Shown one piece after another: positions 38,047 to 50,853 of a DNA stretch of 64,000 nucleotides. The notes beneath the pieces were generated by a model, which made no database searches, had not been told where the DNA came from, and saw only the letters and a program-made list of their open reading frames with translations. Within the stretch, counting starts at the first letter, position 1. Every line of letters begins with the position of its first letter. The position numbers and the translations under genes were made by a program. Origin of the DNA: Pseudomonas sp. UBA2684 (GTDB lineage: Bacteria; Pseudomonadota; Gammaproteobacteria; Pseudomonadales; Pseudomonadaceae); the NCBI GenBank assembly GCA_002354655.1, contig DELY01000006.1, forward strand, positions 1 through 64,000. The letters run 5' to 3'.

Positions 38047-38801
38047 CGAAAGCCGTGGCGCTGACGAATCAGCGCATAGGCCTGGTGCAGCTCGCGGGTT
38101 TTTTCCGTGGCGTCGCGCACCCGCTCAGGGCCGGCACCGCTGCCAAGCAGTTTGTCCGGATGATGGCGGCTCACTAGCCGGCGATAGGCGCGCTTGATCT
38201 GCGCCGGTTCGCTATTAGCCGCCACGCCGAGCAAACGCAGCGCCTCTTGATAATTACCACCGGCGGACGCCAGCGGCCCCTGTTTCGGCGCGTATGCGCT
38301 ACTCAGCAACTCCTGAGCAGCGGCGGACACGCCCAACCACGTGCCCCACAGCAAAATCAGCTCGCGCTCGGCCTGGCTGACCCGCCCGTCGACCCACGCC
38401 ATCCGCCAGCACGCGCGCAGCAAGGCTTCGCTGCGCTGCCGCTGACGGCGCAATGGCGCGCGTAAGCTGTCGCGCCCGGTCTTGCCCCGGGCGAACGCCT
38501 CGATCGCCCGCCGCTGCGCCTGCTCATGCAACCCCAAGCGCTGCATCTCGGCTCGCGCCTGCTGAATGTGCGCCTGCGACACACGCCCTTCGCACTTGGC
38601 CAAGCGCCCCAGCAGGATAAACAGCAAGGCCTCGTCATCCGCCGCCGGCGCGCCACCCAGGCGCTCGCGCAATACGGCCCAGCTATGCAAGCGCCAGCGG
38701 CGGTCCAGTACCTGCCCCAGCAGCCCGCCCAGCAGTGCCCCCGGAATGCTGGCCACGGCCAACCCGGCAACCGCGCCAAGCAGAGTCGCCGGCCAGAGCA
38801 T
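38043..38801 (-). CDS. DjlA-like membrane J-domain protein with TerB-like core
   Basis: The 252-residue protein has an N-terminal glycine-rich transmembrane segment (about 4-27), a central TerB-like helical region (about 45-180) and a C-terminal J domain with the HPD motif in SRHHPDKLL. This architecture is that of DjlA, a DnaK co-chaperone anchored in the inner membrane. The ATG at 38801 follows the murU stop by one base. Four bases of its 3' end overlap the convergent DUF3530 gene. Confidence 0.85.
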   Translation of the reverse strand: MLWPATLLGAVAGLAVASIPGALLGGLLGQVLDRRWRLHSWAVLRERLGGAPAADDEALLFILLGRLAKCEGRVSQAHIQQARAEMQRLGLHEQAQRRAIEAFARGKTGRDSLRAPLRRQRQRSEALLRACWRMAWVDGRVSQAERELILLWGTWLGVSAAAQELLSSAYAPKQGPLASAGGNYQEALRLLGVAANSEPAQIKRAYRRLVSRHHPDKLLGSGAGPERVRDATEKTRELHQAYALIRQRHGFR

Positions 38802-38802
38802 C

Positions 38803-40496
<1,694 letters not shown>

Positions 40497-40621
40497 TACA
40501 AGGGTCTCCGACGGCGCTAGCCGTTGCGCGGGTCATGCTTTATTATCCAGCATCTTTTTCAGCCCATCGAGTGGCGTGCGGCCCCTGGGCCGATGGCGCG
40601 CAGGAAGCCCGGAAAAATAAG

Positions 40622-43426
40622 ATGGCAGTAAAATACCCCGCGTTTCGTAAAAAATTCCCACTTCTGGTAACTGGCGGCCTTCTGGCCCTCCAGCCTATCG
40701 CAGGTTCATTGGCAATTGCTGCCGAGCAGTATGACTGCCAGGTGTCGGCGTCGGGTGGTTGGGCGTGCGCGCCGAAAACCAGTAGCGCGGCCGTGCCTGC
40801 GCGGCCCGTGCACAGTGGCGCCGCCGTCAGCTCAAGCGGCGCGGCCAGCACTGAAAAAAGTGCTGTCGACAAAACCGCCAGCACCACCCTGGTCACCGAA
40901 AGTGGCGGCAAGGGCCTGGCTTCGCGCAGTGCCGACTACAGCCACCTGGACTGGGTGCCACGCGAGCAACTGAGCGCCGCGCAGTTGGCGGAAGTCGGCC
41001 CGTATTGCGCCGGTGCCTACATCGAGCCGAGTCGCCCAGGCATGAACGACAAAACGCCGATGAGCCAAGCGCCGCTGTTCGTTTCCGCCAAGGCTTCGCG
41101 CTATGAGCAGGAACAGCAAGTGGCAACCTTGGCCGGCGATGTCGTGCTGCGCCAAGCCGGCATGCAAGTCGAGGCCGACGAAGCCAACCTGCGCCAGGCA
41201 GAAAACCGTGGCGAACTGATCGGTAACGTGCGCCTGCGCGACCAGGGCATGCTGGTCGTTGGCGATCGCGCCGAGTTGCAACTGGATAACGGCGAAGCAC
41301 AAGTCGATAACGCCGAATACGTGCTGCACAAAGGCCACATACGCGGTAGCGCGCTCTATGCCAAACGCGAAGAAAGCGCAATTATCCGCCTGAAAGACGG
41401 CACGTACACCAGTTGCGAACCAGGCAGCAACAGCTGGCACCTGAGGGGCAACAACATCACCCTGAACCCGGCGACCGGCTTCGGCACGGCCACCAACGTG
41501 ACCTTGCGGGTGAAAGACTTCCCGGTGTTCTACACCCCCTACATCTATTTCCCGATCGACGACCGTCGCCAGTCCGGCTTCCTGCCGCCGAGCATCGGCA
41601 GCTCCAGCGATAACGGCCTGACCCTGCAAACGCCGTACTACTTCAACCTGGCACCGAACTACGATGCCACGCTGTACCCCACCTACATGAGCGACCGTGG
41701 CCTGCTGATGGAAGGCGAGTTCCGCTACCTGACCAAAAGCAGTGAAGGTCAGCTGGGCGCCGCCTACCTCGACGACAGCAACGACGACCGCAAGCTGCAA
41801 TCGGAATACGAAGACCAGCGCTGGCTCTATAGCTGGAAACACCGTGGCGGCCTCGACTCGCGCCTGCTGGCCGAAGTCGACTACACCGACATCAGCGACC
41901 CGTACTACTTCCAGGACCTGAGTACCGACCTGGGTATCGACACCACGACCTATGTCAACCAGCGCGGCACCCTGACCTACCGCGGCAATGGCTACACGGC
42001 GCGCTTGAACGCGCATGCCTATGAGCTGGCCAATATCACCGATATCACGCCGTACGACCGCCTGCCGCAGATTACCCTGGATGGCCGCCTACCGTTCCAG
42101 CCGGGCGGCTTGAACTTTGCCTATGGCACTGAGCTGGTACGTTTCGATCGCGACCTGCGCAGTGGATTCTTCACCGACGAAAACGGGAACACTGGCACAG
42201 AAGAGTTCCGCTGGTACGACGACCGCCTGCGTGGCCTGGCTCGTGCCAACGGTGAACGCCTGCACCTCGAACCTGCGGTCAGCCTGCCGCTGAACTGGAG
42301 CTGGGGCTTCCTCAAGCCACAGGTCAAGTACCTGCACACCAATTACGACCTGAGCCTCGATCAGCAGGGCAAGACCAGCCTGCTCGCCGAACAGGAGTTC
42401 AACAACAGCCAGGATCGCGGCGTACCGATCTTCAGCGTCGACAGCGGCCTGTACTTCGACCGTGAGACCCAATGGTTTGGCAAGTCCTATCGCCAGACCC
42501 TGGAACCGCGCCTGTTCTACCTCTATGTCCCCGAGGAAGATCAGACCGATATCCCGCTATTCGACACGGGCGAAAGCACCTTTAACTACTCGTCGTTGTG
42601 GCGGGAAAACCGCTTCTCCGGCAAAGACCGGATTGGCGACGAAAACAAGCTGTCGCTGGGCGTCACCAACCGCTGGATCGAAAGCAACGGCTTCGAACGC
42701 CAACGCTTCAGCATTGGCCAGGCCTTCTACTTCGAAGATCGCAAGGTGACTTTGCCTGACAGCTTCAGCGGCAGGCCCGGCACATCACCACTCAGTGATC
42801 GCGCAGACTACCAGTCATCGGTCTCGCCTTACGCACTTGAATATATGTACCGTTTCAACCGCGACTGGCGCCTGAGTTCAGATTTCAACTGGGACCCGGA
42901 CACCCATCGCACCCGCTCGGGTAGTGCAATGTTCCACTACCAGCCGGAAGACAACCCGAACAAGGTAGTCAACGCCGGGTATCGCTACCGCAACGACACC
43001 GTGCGCTTTGATCAGACCACCGGCGACTGGGTGGTTGGCGGCGGCGACTACGGCACGCCAGGCAGTCCCAACTTCATCAAGGACTACTACAAGATCAGCC
43101 AGCACGATTTCTCGGTTATCTGGCCAATCGTGCCGAAATGGAGCGTGATTTCCCGCTGGCAGTACGATTACGGCCGCAACCGCACGCTGGAGGCTTTCGG
43201 TGGTTTCGAATACGACAGTTGCTGCTGGAAGCTACGCCTGATCAACCGCTACTGGATCGACTACGACGAAGTCAGCCTCAACCCGGCACTGAATGACGAG
43301 CCGGACCGCGGTATTTTCCTGCAAATCGTCCTCAAAGGCCTGGGCGGCGTGGTGGGTAACAAGACTGAGACTTTCCTCGACCAAGGCATTCAAGGTTATC
43401 GTGAACGTGAAGATCAAGCTTTCTGA
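40622..43426 (+). CDS. lptD: LPS-assembly outer membrane protein
   Basis: Inserts lipopolysaccharide into the outer leaflet of the outer membrane. The 934-residue protein has a signal peptide, an OstA-type N-terminal domain ([22 protein letters not shown]) and a long C-terminal beta barrel. Cysteines near the mature N-terminus (YDCQV, GWACAP) and the C-terminal SCCWKL pair match the disulfide pattern of LptD. The ATG at 40622 was chosen because 29 further codons of the open frame precede the signal peptide. The surA start overlaps its end. Confidence 0.95.
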   Translation: MAVKYPAFRKKFPLLVTGGLLALQPIAGSLAIAAEQYDCQVSASGGWACAPKTSSAAVPARPVHSGAAVSSSGAASTEKSAVDKTASTTLVTESGGKGLASRSADYSHLDWVPREQLSAAQLAEVGPYCAGAYIEPSRPGMNDKTPMSQAPLFVSAKASRYEQEQQVATLAGDVVLRQAGMQVEADEANLRQAENRGELIGNVRLRDQGMLVVGDRAELQLDNGEAQVDNAEYVLHKGHIRGSALYAKREESAIIRLKDGTYTSCEPGSNSWHLRGNNITLNPATGFGTATNVTLRVKDFPVFYTPYIYFPIDDRRQSGFLPPSIGSSSDNGLTLQTPYYFNLAPNYDATLYPTYMSDRGLLMEGEFRYLTKSSEGQLGAAYLDDSNDDRKLQSEYEDQRWLYSWKHRGGLDSRLLAEVDYTDISDPYYFQDLSTDLGIDTTTYVNQRGTLTYRGNGYTARLNAHAYELANITDITPYDRLPQITLDGRLPFQPGGLNFAYGTELVRFDRDLRSGFFTDENGNTGTEEFRWYDDRLRGLARANGERLHLEPAVSLPLNWSWGFLKPQVKYLHTNYDLSLDQQGKTSLLAEQEFNNSQDRGVPIFSVDSGLYFDRETQWFGKSYRQTLEPRLFYLYVPEEDQTDIPLFDTGESTFNYSSLWRENRFSGKDRIGDENKLSLGVTNRWIESNGFERQRFSIGQAFYFEDRKVTLPDSFSGRPGTSPLSDRADYQSSVSPYALEYMYRFNRDWRLSSDFNWDPDTHRTRSGSAMFHYQPEDNPNKVVNAGYRYRNDTVRFDQTTGDWVVGGGDYGTPGSPNFIKDYYKISQHDFSVIWPIVPKWSVISRWQYDYGRNRTLEAFGGFEYDSCCWKLRLINRYWIDYDEVSLNPALNDEPDRGIFLQIVLKGLGGVVGNKTETFLDQGIQGYREREDQAF

Positions 43427-44699
43427 TTGCGTGCGCCCGCTGCTGTTGGGCGCGCTGTTTCTGGGTACTGCGGCCCAGGCCGAAGTACAACCGCTCAACC
43501 GCGTCGTGGCTATCGTCGACAACGATGTGATCATGCAGAGCCAGCTCGATTCGCGCCTGCGCGAGGTGCAGCAAACCATCACCAAACGCGGCGCGGCACT
43601 GCCGCCGGAGCATGTGCTCAGCCAACAAGTGCTGGAACGTCTGATCATCGAGAACATCCAGCTGCAAATCGGTGACCGTTCAGGCATCCGCATCACCGAT
43701 GAAGAGCTCAACCAGGCGATCGGCACTATTGCCCAGCGTAATGGCATGAGCCTCGAGCAGTTCCGCGCCGCCCTGGCCCAGGACGGTTTGTCCTATGTCG
43801 ATGCGCGCGACCAAGTACGCCGTGAAATGGTCATCAGCCGCGTGCGCCAGCGACGCGTGGCCGAGCGCATCCAGGTGACCGACCAGGAAGTGAAAAACTT
43901 CCTCGCCTCCGACCTGGGCAAGATGCAGCTGTCGGAAGAGTTCCGCCTGGCCAACATCCTCATTCCGATTCCTGAGGGTTCCTCTGCCGAGGCCATTCAG
44001 GCTGCCGAGCGTCAGGCCCAGGAGCTTTACCAACAACTGCAACAGGGTGCCGACTTCGCCCAGCTGGCGATTGCCCGCTCGGCCAGCGAAACAGCCCTGG
44101 AAGGCGGTGAAATGGGCTGGCGCAAAGCCGCACAACTGCCGCCACCGTTCGACGCCATGCTTGGCGCGCTGTCGGTCGGCGAGGTCACCGAACCGATGCG
44201 TACGCCGACCGGCTTCATCATGCTCAAGTTGCTGGAGAAACGCGGCGGCGAAACCCAGGTACGTGACGAGGTGAATGTCCGTCACATCCTGATCAAGCCC
44301 AGCGAAATCCGCAGCGAAGCCGAGACCAAGCGCCTGACCGAACGCCTCTACGAGCGCATTCAAGCGGGCGAAGATTTCGCCGAACTGGCGAAAAGCTACT
44401 CCGAAGACCCGGGCTCGGCCCTCAACGGCGGTACGTTGAACTGGATCGACCCCAACGCGCTGGTGCCGGAATTCCGCGAAGTGATGAACAACACCGCCAG
44501 CGGCGAAATTTCCAAGCCGTTCCAGAGCCCCTTCGGCTGGCATGTACTGCAAGTCATAGGTCGCCGCGCCACGGACAGCAGCGCGCAGTTCCGCGAGCAA
44601 CAGGCGCTGAACGTGCTGCGTAACCGTAAGTACGACGAAGAACTGCAATCCTGGCTGCGGCAGATCCGCGATGAGGCCTACGTCGAAAGCAAGCTCTAA
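43407..44699 (+). CDS. surA: Periplasmic chaperone and peptidyl-prolyl isomerase SurA
   Basis: Escorts outer-membrane proteins to the BAM complex. The start is GTG at 43407, which gives MKIKLSDC and 430 residues, the length of P. aeruginosa SurA; it lies 20 bases inside lptD. Another GTG two codons earlier is possible. After the signal peptide (cleavage near AQA) come the chaperone N-domain and two parvulin domains, seen as [15 protein letters not shown] and the VRHILIKPS start of the second. It is followed by a strong terminator. Confidence 0.94.
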   Translation: MKIKLSDCVRPLLLGALFLGTAAQAEVQPLNRVVAIVDNDVIMQSQLDSRLREVQQTITKRGAALPPEHVLSQQVLERLIIENIQLQIGDRSGIRITDEELNQAIGTIAQRNGMSLEQFRAALAQDGLSYVDARDQVRREMVISRVRQRRVAERIQVTDQEVKNFLASDLGKMQLSEEFRLANILIPIPEGSSAEAIQAAERQAQELYQQLQQGADFAQLAIARSASETALEGGEMGWRKAAQLPPPFDAMLGALSVGEVTEPMRTPTGFIMLKLLEKRGGETQVRDEVNVRHILIKPSEIRSEAETKRLTERLYERIQAGEDFAELAKSYSEDPGSALNGGTLNWIDPNALVPEFREVMNNTASGEISKPFQSPFGWHVLQVIGRRATDSSAQFREQQALNVLRNRKYDEELQSWLRQIRDEAYVESKL

Positions 44700-44718
44700 G
44701 AGCCGCCTATCGACAAGC

Positions 44719-44757
44719 AAGCCCGGCGTTCTGCACCTCGCAGCGCCGGGCTTTTTC
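44719..44757 (+). terminator. Rho-independent terminator after surA
   Basis: AGCCCGGCG (44720-44728) pairs with CGCCGGGCT (44744-44752); extended by an A-T pair at each end and followed by TTTTC. Confidence 0.85.
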
Positions 44758-44776
44758 GTTGGTCCTGTCGCCGTTA

Positions 44777-44798
44777 CGCGGGAGCGGCTTTAACCGCG
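44777..44798. repeat. REP-like palindrome upstream of pdxA
   Basis: CGCGG-N12-CCGCG (44777-44798) with GGAGCGGCTT inside resembles the short REP elements dispersed in Pseudomonas. The remainder of the 293-base surA-pdxA gap shows no gene. Confidence 0.4.
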
Positions 44799-44992
44799 AA
44801 AGAGTGGCACGTTTGGCAGATTGAACTCGCACACAGGCGCCGTGCGCTGGCTGGGTAGCAGGGGCCTTGGCCGCTGCCACAACAGCCTGACTGCTCATGC
44901 GGCACGTCATTGGCACGCGGCCTTTTCGTTTCGACACGCGCACTGGGTAAAATGCCCTATCGCTCCCGCATCGGCATTCCAAGGGCACCACC

Positions 44993-45985
44993 ATGATTGC
45001 ACCGCAGCGCTTTGCACTGACCCCCGGCGAGCCGGCCGGCATCGGCCCGGATCTCAGCCTGCTGCTCGCGCAGCAGGCTCAGCCGCACATCCTGATTGCC
45101 ATTGCCAACCGGGAGCTGCTCGCCGAGCGAGCCCTGCAACTGGGCGTGACCATCGAACTGCTGGCCGTCAGCCCCTCAGCCTGGCCGACCCAGGCCGCCA
45201 AAGCCGGCAGCCTGTATGTCTGGGACACGCCTCTTGCCGCACCGGTGATCCCCGGCCAGCTCAACCCGGCCAATGCCGCTTACGTTCTGGAGACCCTGAA
45301 ACGTGCCGGGCAAGGCTGCGTCGCTGGGCATTTCGCCGGGATGATTACCGCGCCGGTGCACAAGGGCGTGATCAACGAGGCCGGCATCGCCTTCTCCGGT
45401 CACACCGAGTTTCTTGCCGAGCTGACGCATACCGAACAGGTGGTGATGATGCTTGCCACCCGCGGTCTACGCGTCGCCCTGGTCACCACGCACCTGCCGC
45501 TCAAGGACGTCGCCAGCGCGATCACCGGCGAACGCCTGACGCGGGTCACCCGCATCCTTGAGCACGACCTGCGCACTAAATTCGGCATTGCCCGGCCGCG
45601 CATCCTGGTGTGCGGCCTCAATCCGCACGCCGGCGAAGGCGGCCACCTTGGCCACGAGGAAATCGACATCATCGAGCCGACCCTCGAACGCCTGCGCAGC
45701 GAGGGCCTGAACCTGATCGGCCCCCTGCCAGCCGACACGCTGTTCACCCCCAAACACCTCGACCACTGCGACGCGGTGTTGGCCATGTACCACGACCAGG
45801 GACTGCCGGTGCTCAAGTTCAAAGGCTTTGGCGCCGCAGTCAATGTCACCCTGGGCCTGCCGATCATCCGTACCTCGGTCGATCACGGCACCGCCCTGGA
45901 TCTGGCCGGCAGCGGCAAGATCGACAGTGGCAGCCTACAGGTCGCCCTGGAAACCGCCTATGCAATGGCGGCTAGCCAGGCGTAA
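44993..45985 (+). CDS. pdxA: 4-hydroxythreonine-4-phosphate dehydrogenase
   Basis: Step of pyridoxal 5'-phosphate synthesis. The 330-residue protein shows [12 protein letters not shown] at the N-terminus, the HKGVINEAG segment, GHTEFLAE with a metal-binding His, and the [14 protein letters not shown] loop. ATG at 44993 is in the family position. It precedes rsmA by 176 bases in the conserved lptD-surA-pdxA-rsmA-apaG-apaH order. Confidence 0.95.
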   Translation: MIAPQRFALTPGEPAGIGPDLSLLLAQQAQPHILIAIANRELLAERALQLGVTIELLAVSPSAWPTQAAKAGSLYVWDTPLAAPVIPGQLNPANAAYVLETLKRAGQGCVAGHFAGMITAPVHKGVINEAGIAFSGHTEFLAELTHTEQVVMMLATRGLRVALVTTHLPLKDVASAITGERLTRVTRILEHDLRTKFGIARPRILVCGLNPHAGEGGHLGHEEIDIIEPTLERLRSEGLNLIGPLPADTLFTPKHLDHCDAVLAMYHDQGLPVLKFKGFGAAVNVTLGLPIIRTSVDHGTALDLAGSGKIDSGSLQVALETAYAMAASQA

Positions 45986-46039
45986 GTTCGTGGTCGATAC
46001 GCTTAGCTAGAAGCGCGCAGCGCCGCGATCCAACGTATC

Positions 46040-46081
46040 GGCGAAAGCAGGCCGGGTTTCGCTGCGCGTTGCCCAGCCTAC
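46040..46081. repeat. Partial copy of the GGGTTTCGCTGCGC / CCCAGCCTAC repeat
   Basis: The stretch contains CGGGTTTCGCTGCGCG and TTGCCCAGCCTACGG, sharing CCCAGCCTAC with the right end of the 164-bp element at 33524-33687. It is a degenerate single copy in the pdxA-rsmA gap. Confidence 0.4.
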
Positions 46082-46161
46082 GGTTTGCGCCGCCAATGCT
46101 GTTAAACTGCCGCTCTTTGCATTCGCTTTAAGCTTGCGGCTTGAAGCTTGGAGCCGCCTGC

Positions 46162-46977
46162 ATGTCCGAACACTACCAACACCGCGCGCGCAAGCGCTTC
46201 GGCCAGAACTTCCTGCACGATGCCGGCGTCATTCACCGCATCCTGCGCGCCATTCATGCACGCGAAGGCGAGCGCATGCTGGAGATCGGCCCGGGCCAGG
46301 GCGCCCTCACCGAAGGACTGCTCGACAGCGGCGCGCAACTTGACGTGATTGAACTGGATCGCGACCTGATTCCGCTGCTCAATGGCAAATTTGCCGCCGA
46401 GCCGCGCTTCCAACTGCACCAGGGCGACGCCCTGAAGTTCGACTTCAGCAGCCTCAATCCGGCGCCACACAGCCTGCGGGTAGTCGGCAACCTGCCGTAC
46501 AACATTTCCACGCCGCTGATCTTTCACCTGCTGAATAACGCCCACCTGATCCGCGATATGCACTTCATGTTGCAGAAGGAAGTGGTCGAACGCCTCGCGG
46601 CCGGCCCAGGCGGGGGCGACTGGGGCCGCCTGTCGATCATGGTGCAGTACCACTGCCGGGTGGAACACCTGTTCAATGTCGGTCCAGGCGCCTTCAATCC
46701 GCCGCCCAAGGTCGACTCGGCCATCGTGCGCCTGGTACCGCACGAGGTACTGCCGCATCCGGCCAAAGACCACCGCTTGCTGGAAAACGTGGTGCGCGAA
46801 GCCTTCAACCAACGGCGCAAGACCCTGCGTAATACGCTCAAGGCCTTGCTGCCGGCAACCGATATCGAGGCCGCCGGCGTCGATGGCAGCCTGCGCCCGG
46901 AACAGTTGGACCTAGCGGCCTTCGTCCGTCTGGCCGATAAACTGGCTGAGCAACCCCGCGCCGAAAGCCCCAGCTAA
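46162..46977 (+). CDS. rsmA: 16S rRNA dimethyladenosine transferase
   Basis: Dimethylates A1518/A1519 of 16S rRNA (KsgA). The 271-residue enzyme has the FGQNFLHD opening, the SAM motif [11 protein letters not shown] and the catalytic NLPYNIST motif. The ATG at 46162 with GGAG upstream is preferred to the TTG at 46141. It is followed by apaG after 83 bases. Confidence 0.95.
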   Translation: MSEHYQHRARKRFGQNFLHDAGVIHRILRAIHAREGERMLEIGPGQGALTEGLLDSGAQLDVIELDRDLIPLLNGKFAAEPRFQLHQGDALKFDFSSLNPAPHSLRVVGNLPYNISTPLIFHLLNNAHLIRDMHFMLQKEVVERLAAGPGGGDWGRLSIMVQYHCRVEHLFNVGPGAFNPPPKVDSAIVRLVPHEVLPHPAKDHRLLENVVREAFNQRRKTLRNTLKALLPATDIEAAGVDGSLRPEQLDLAAFVRLADKLAEQPRAESPS

Positions 46978-47060
46978 ACTGGCTTTTCAGCTTACCGAGT
47001 TCTTCAATCGTCGCGAGCGCAGTATCACCAGGCGCAGCAGATATTGAGCAGGTTTTGTGC

Positions 47061-47441
47061 ATGTCCGATCCCCGTTATCAAGTCGACGTCAACGTCGCCA
47101 CCCGCTACTTGCCGGAGCAGTCGCAGCCGGAGCAGAACCGCTTCGCCTTCGCCTACACCGTGACCATCGTCAATAACGGTCAAGTGCCGGCCAAATTGCT
47201 CTCGCGCCACTGGCTGATCACCGATGGCGACGGCCGCGTACAGGAAGTGCGCGGTGCCGGCGTGGTCGGCCAACAGCCATTGATCACGCCAGGCCACAGC
47301 CACACCTACAGCAGCGGCACGGTGATGGCCACGCGCGTGGGCACCATGCAGGGCAGCTACCAGATGCTCGCCGAAGACGGCAAACGCTTCGACGCCGAGA
47401 TCGTGCCTTTCCGCCTGGCGGTGCCGGGCTCGCTGCACTGA
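47061..47441 (+). CDS. apaG: Co2+/Mg2+ efflux-associated protein ApaG
   Basis: Small protein of 126 residues with a fibronectin-III-like fold and the [11 protein letters not shown] strand and [18 protein letters not shown] loop typical of ApaG. Its role in bacteria is not settled. The stop overlaps the apaH start by one base. Confidence 0.92.
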   Translation: MSDPRYQVDVNVATRYLPEQSQPEQNRFAFAYTVTIVNNGQVPAKLLSRHWLITDGDGRVQEVRGAGVVGQQPLITPGHSHTYSSGTVMATRVGTMQGSYQMLAEDGKRFDAEIVPFRLAVPGSLH

Positions 47442-48265
47442 TGGCAACCTATGCTGTCGGCGACCTGCAAGGCTGCCTGAAACCGCTGCAATGCCTGCTG
47501 CAACGCGTGGCTTTCGATCCGGCCAAGGATCGCCTGTGGTTGGTCGGCGACTTGGTCAATCGCGGCCCCGAGTCGCTGGCGACCCTGCGCTTTCTCTACG
47601 GCATGCGCGACGCCGTGACCTGCGTGCTGGGCAACCATGATTTGCACCTGCTGGCGGTTGCTCACAACATCGAACGCCTGAAAAAAGCCGATACCCTGCA
47701 AGAAATTCTCGACGCCCCGGACCGCGGCGACTTGCTCGACTGGCTGCGGCGGCAGAAACTGCTGCATTACGACGCCGCGCGCGACATCGCCCTGGTGCAT
47801 GCCGGCATCGCGCCGCAGTGGTCGCTGCAAAAAGCCCTGCGCCGTGCAGCCGAGGTCGAAGAGGTGCTGCTCGACGATGCCCGCTTGCCGCTGTTCCTCG
47901 ACGGCATGTATGGCAACGAACCGGCCAAGTGGGACAAAGACCTGCAAGGCGTCACCCGCCTGCGCGTGATCACCAACTACTTCACCCGCATGCGCTTCTG
48001 CAAAGCCGATGGCACGCTCGACCTGAAAAGCAAAGAGGGTATTGGCACCGCGCCCCCCGGCTACGCGCCCTGGTTCAGCCACAAGCAACGCAAGACCTCG
48101 GGCCAGAAAATCATCTTCGGCCACTGGGCGGCGCTCGACGGCCAATGCAACGAGCCCGGCCTGTTCGCCCTGGACACCGGTTGCGTGTGGGGCGGCGCGC
48201 TGACCCTATTGAATATCGACAGCGGCGAACGTCACCGCTGTGACTGTAACGAGGAACCCGCATGA
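47441..48265 (+). CDS. apaH: Bis(5'-nucleosyl)-tetraphosphatase, symmetrical
   Basis: Hydrolyses Ap4A to two ADP and removes Np4 RNA caps. The 274-residue protein carries the calcineurin-type motifs [13 protein letters not shown] and GNHDLHLL with VHAGIAP. It is coupled to apaG upstream and glpE downstream (four-base overlap). Confidence 0.94.
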   Translation: MATYAVGDLQGCLKPLQCLLQRVAFDPAKDRLWLVGDLVNRGPESLATLRFLYGMRDAVTCVLGNHDLHLLAVAHNIERLKKADTLQEILDAPDRGDLLDWLRRQKLLHYDAARDIALVHAGIAPQWSLQKALRRAAEVEEVLLDDARLPLFLDGMYGNEPAKWDKDLQGVTRLRVITNYFTRMRFCKADGTLDLKSKEGIGTAPPGYAPWFSHKQRKTSGQKIIFGHWAALDGQCNEPGLFALDTGCVWGGALTLLNIDSGERHRCDCNEEPA

Positions 48266-48591
48266 GCGATTTCAAGCGTATCCCCCCAGAGCAGGCCCAG
48301 GCACTGCGCCAACAAGGTGCCGTGGTGGTCGACATCCGCGACCCGCAAAGCTTCGCGCTCGGCCACATTAGCGGCTCGCAGCATCTGGACAACCACTCGC
48401 TGGCCGACTTTATCGCCAAGGCCGACCTCGACCAGCCGCTGATCGTCGCCTGCTACCACGGCAACTCCAGCCAGAGCGCGGCGGCCTACCTGATTGGCCA
48501 GGGCTTCTCCGAGGTCTACAGCCTGGATGGCGGCTTCGAGCAATGGCGCGCAACCTACCCGGAAGAAACCGCGCAAACCCCGCCCGAATAA
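48262..48591 (+). CDS. glpE: Thiosulfate sulfurtransferase GlpE
   Basis: Single-domain rhodanese of 109 residues, cytoplasmic. The catalytic Cys is in ACYHGNSSQ, exactly the GlpE loop, with the [13 protein letters not shown] segment upstream. Its ATG overlaps the apaH stop. The 281-base gap that follows leads to the prkA operon and holds only candidate promoter elements. Confidence 0.93.
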   Translation: MSDFKRIPPEQAQALRQQGAVVVDIRDPQSFALGHISGSQHLDNHSLADFIAKADLDQPLIVACYHGNSSQSAAAYLIGQGFSEVYSLDGGFEQWRATYPEETAQTPPE

Positions 48592-48678
48592 AAATTTATC
48601 CCCAGGCAAGGCCGCGCCAGCGCTGGGCTGCCGCCCTGCCCTGATGAACGGTAATATCCAGTTATCGTTCGTCGCCCC

Positions 48679-48705
48679 TTGACCTCGCCGATTACGAACT
48701 ATCCT
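48679..48705 (+). promoter_or_regulatory. Possible promoter of the prkA operon
   Basis: TTGACC (48679) and TATCCT (48700) are 15 bases apart, short for sigma-70, while the CTATCCT core is compatible with a sigma-S type -10. In enteric bacteria the homologous yeaGH operon is sigma-S dependent. Position relative to the start (48873) leaves a long leader. Weak call. Confidence 0.3.
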
Positions 48706-48872
48706 TTAGCTCAGGCCATCCAAAACAAGGTAGAGCCGGCCAACCGGCATCCGGGCCATCGGTAAGACTTTTAGGTGTACTGGGGGACTCTTCTCGGTTG
48801 ACCCGTCAACCGACTACCAGCACCCGCACGACCGATCCCGCGCCGGCTCCAAGCATCGAGCGAGGTGAAGTC

Positions 48873-50795
48873 ATGAGCATTTTCAGCCACTTCCAACAAC
48901 GTTTCGAAGCGACTCGCCAGGAGGAATGCTCCCTCCAGGAGTACCTCGAACTGTGCAAACAGGACCGCAGCGCTTACGCCACCGCGGCCGAACGGTTGTT
49001 GATGGCGATCGGTGAACCGGAACTGCTCGACACCTCGAGCAACTCCCGCCTGTCGCGGATCTTCTCCAACAAAGTGATCCGCCGCTACCCGGCCTTCGCC
49101 GACTTCCACGGCATGGAAGAATGCATCGACCAGATCGTTTCCTACTTCCGCCACGCCGCTCAGGGCCTGGAAGAGAAGAAACAGATCCTCTACCTGCTCG
49201 GCCCCGTCGGCGGCGGTAAATCCTCGCTGGCAGAAAAGCTCAAGCACCTGATGGAAAAAGTGCCGTTCTATGCCATCAAGGGCTCGCCGGTGTTCGAGTC
49301 CCCGCTCGGGCTGTTCAGCGACGCCGAGGATGGCGCCATCCTCGAGGAGGACTACGGAATTCCGCGGCGCTACCTCAACAGCATCATGTCGCCCTGGGCG
49401 ACCAAACGCCTGGCCGAGTTCGGCGGCGACATCAGCCAGTTCCGCGTGGTCAAACTGTACCCGTCGATTCTCAACCAGATCGCCGTGGCCAAGACCGAGC
49501 CAGGCGATGAGAACAACCAGGACATCTCCGCGCTGGTCGGCAAGGTGGATATCCGCAAGCTCGAGGAATTCCCGCAGAACGATGCCGACGCCTACAGTTA
49601 TTCCGGCGCCCTGTGCCGCGCCAACCAGGGCCTGATGGAATTCGTCGAGATGTTCAAGGCGCCGATCAAGGTGCTGCACCCGCTGCTCACCGCCACCCAG
49701 GAAGGCAACTACAACAGCACCGAAGGCCTCGGCGCGATCCCCTACAGCGGCATCCTGCTGGCCCACTCCAACGAATCCGAGTGGCATAGCTTTCGCAACA
49801 ACAAGAACAACGAAGCCTTTATCGACCGTATCTACATCGTCAAGGTGCCGTATTGCCTGCGCGTCACCGACGAGGTGAAAATCTACGACAAGCTGCTGTT
49901 CAACAGCTCTCTGGCTAACGCCCATTGCGCCCCGGACACCCTGAAAATGCTCGCGCAGTTCTCCGTGCTGTCGCGCCTGAAGGAACCGGAAAACTCCAAC
50001 GTCTACTCGAAGATGCGCGTCTACGACGGCGAAAACCTCAAGGACACCGACCCCAAGGCCAAATCGATCCAGGAATACCGCGACACCGCAGGCGTCGATG
50101 AAGGCATGAACGGCCTGTCGACCCGTTTCGCCTTCAAGATCCTCTCCAAGGTGTTCAACTTCGACCCCCACGAGATCGCCGCCAACCCGGTGCACCTGCT
50201 CTACGTACTGGAACAGCAGATCGAGCAGGAACAGTTCCCCGCCGAAGTGCGCGAGCGCTACCTGCGCTTTATCAAGGAGTACCTGGCGCCGCGCTATATC
50301 GAATTCATCGGCAAGGAGATCCAGACCGCCTACCTGGAGTCCTACAGCGAATACGGGCAGAACATCTTCGACCGCTACGTGCTGTACGCCGACTTCTGGA
50401 TTCAGGACCAGGAATACCGCGACCCGGAAACCGGCGAGATTCTCAACCGCGTGGCCCTCAACGAGGAGCTGGAGAAGATCGAGAAACCGGCCGGCATCAG
50501 CAACCCGAAGGATTTCCGCAACGAGATCGTCAACTTCGTGCTGCGCGCCCGCGCCAACAACAACGGCAAGAACCCGACCTGGCTCAGTTACGAGAAGCTG
50601 CGCGTGGTGATCGAGAAGAAGATGTTCTCCAACACCGAAGACCTGCTGCCGGTCATCAGCTTCAACGCCAAAGCGAGCAAGGAGGACCAACAGAAGCACA
50701 ACGACTTCGTCACTCGCATGGTCGAGCGCGGCTACACCGACAAGCAGGTGCGCCTGCTCTCCGAGTGGTATCTGCGGGTTCGCAAATCGCAGTAA
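48873..50795 (+). CDS. prkA: PrkA-type AAA protein kinase/ATPase (YeaG)
   Basis: Serine-kinase/AAA protein of 640 residues linked to starvation and stress responses. Walker A reads GPVGGGKSSL near residue 113. A PrkA N-terminal AAA domain precedes the C-terminal region with WLSYEKLRVVIEKKM. The ATG at 48873 has GAGGTGAAG upstream; the open frame starts 25 codons earlier in arginine/threonine-rich non-family sequence. It leads the conserved three-gene set with yeaH and spoVR. Substrates of the kinase are not settled in pseudomonads. Confidence 0.93.
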   Translation: MSIFSHFQQRFEATRQEECSLQEYLELCKQDRSAYATAAERLLMAIGEPELLDTSSNSRLSRIFSNKVIRRYPAFADFHGMEECIDQIVSYFRHAAQGLEEKKQILYLLGPVGGGKSSLAEKLKHLMEKVPFYAIKGSPVFESPLGLFSDAEDGAILEEDYGIPRRYLNSIMSPWATKRLAEFGGDISQFRVVKLYPSILNQIAVAKTEPGDENNQDISALVGKVDIRKLEEFPQNDADAYSYSGALCRANQGLMEFVEMFKAPIKVLHPLLTATQEGNYNSTEGLGAIPYSGILLAHSNESEWHSFRNNKNNEAFIDRIYIVKVPYCLRVTDEVKIYDKLLFNSSLANAHCAPDTLKMLAQFSVLSRLKEPENSNVYSKMRVYDGENLKDTDPKAKSIQEYRDTAGVDEGMNGLSTRFAFKILSKVFNFDPHEIAANPVHLLYVLEQQIEQEQFPAEVRERYLRFIKEYLAPRYIEFIGKEIQTAYLESYSEYGQNIFDRYVLYADFWIQDQEYRDPETGEILNRVALNEELEKIEKPAGISNPKDFRNEIVNFVLRARANNNGKNPTWLSYEKLRVVIEKKMFSNTEDLLPVISFNAKASKEDQQKHNDFVTRMVERGYTDKQVRLLSEWYLRVRKSQ

Positions 50796-50853
50796 CACGC
50801 CACCGGCGCGCCAGCAGGTCGCGCCGGTCGCACCCGCGTTCTGAGGAGCAGTC

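Noticed and set aside
40497-40621. AlgU/sigma-E promoter for lptD
   Set aside because: No GAACTT-N16-TCTGA pair could be found.
46127-46152. Repeated AAGCTT units (AAGCTTGCGGCTTGAAGCTTG)
   Set aside because: Too short and low in complexity to call an element; probably a common Pseudomonas decoy sequence at rsmA.
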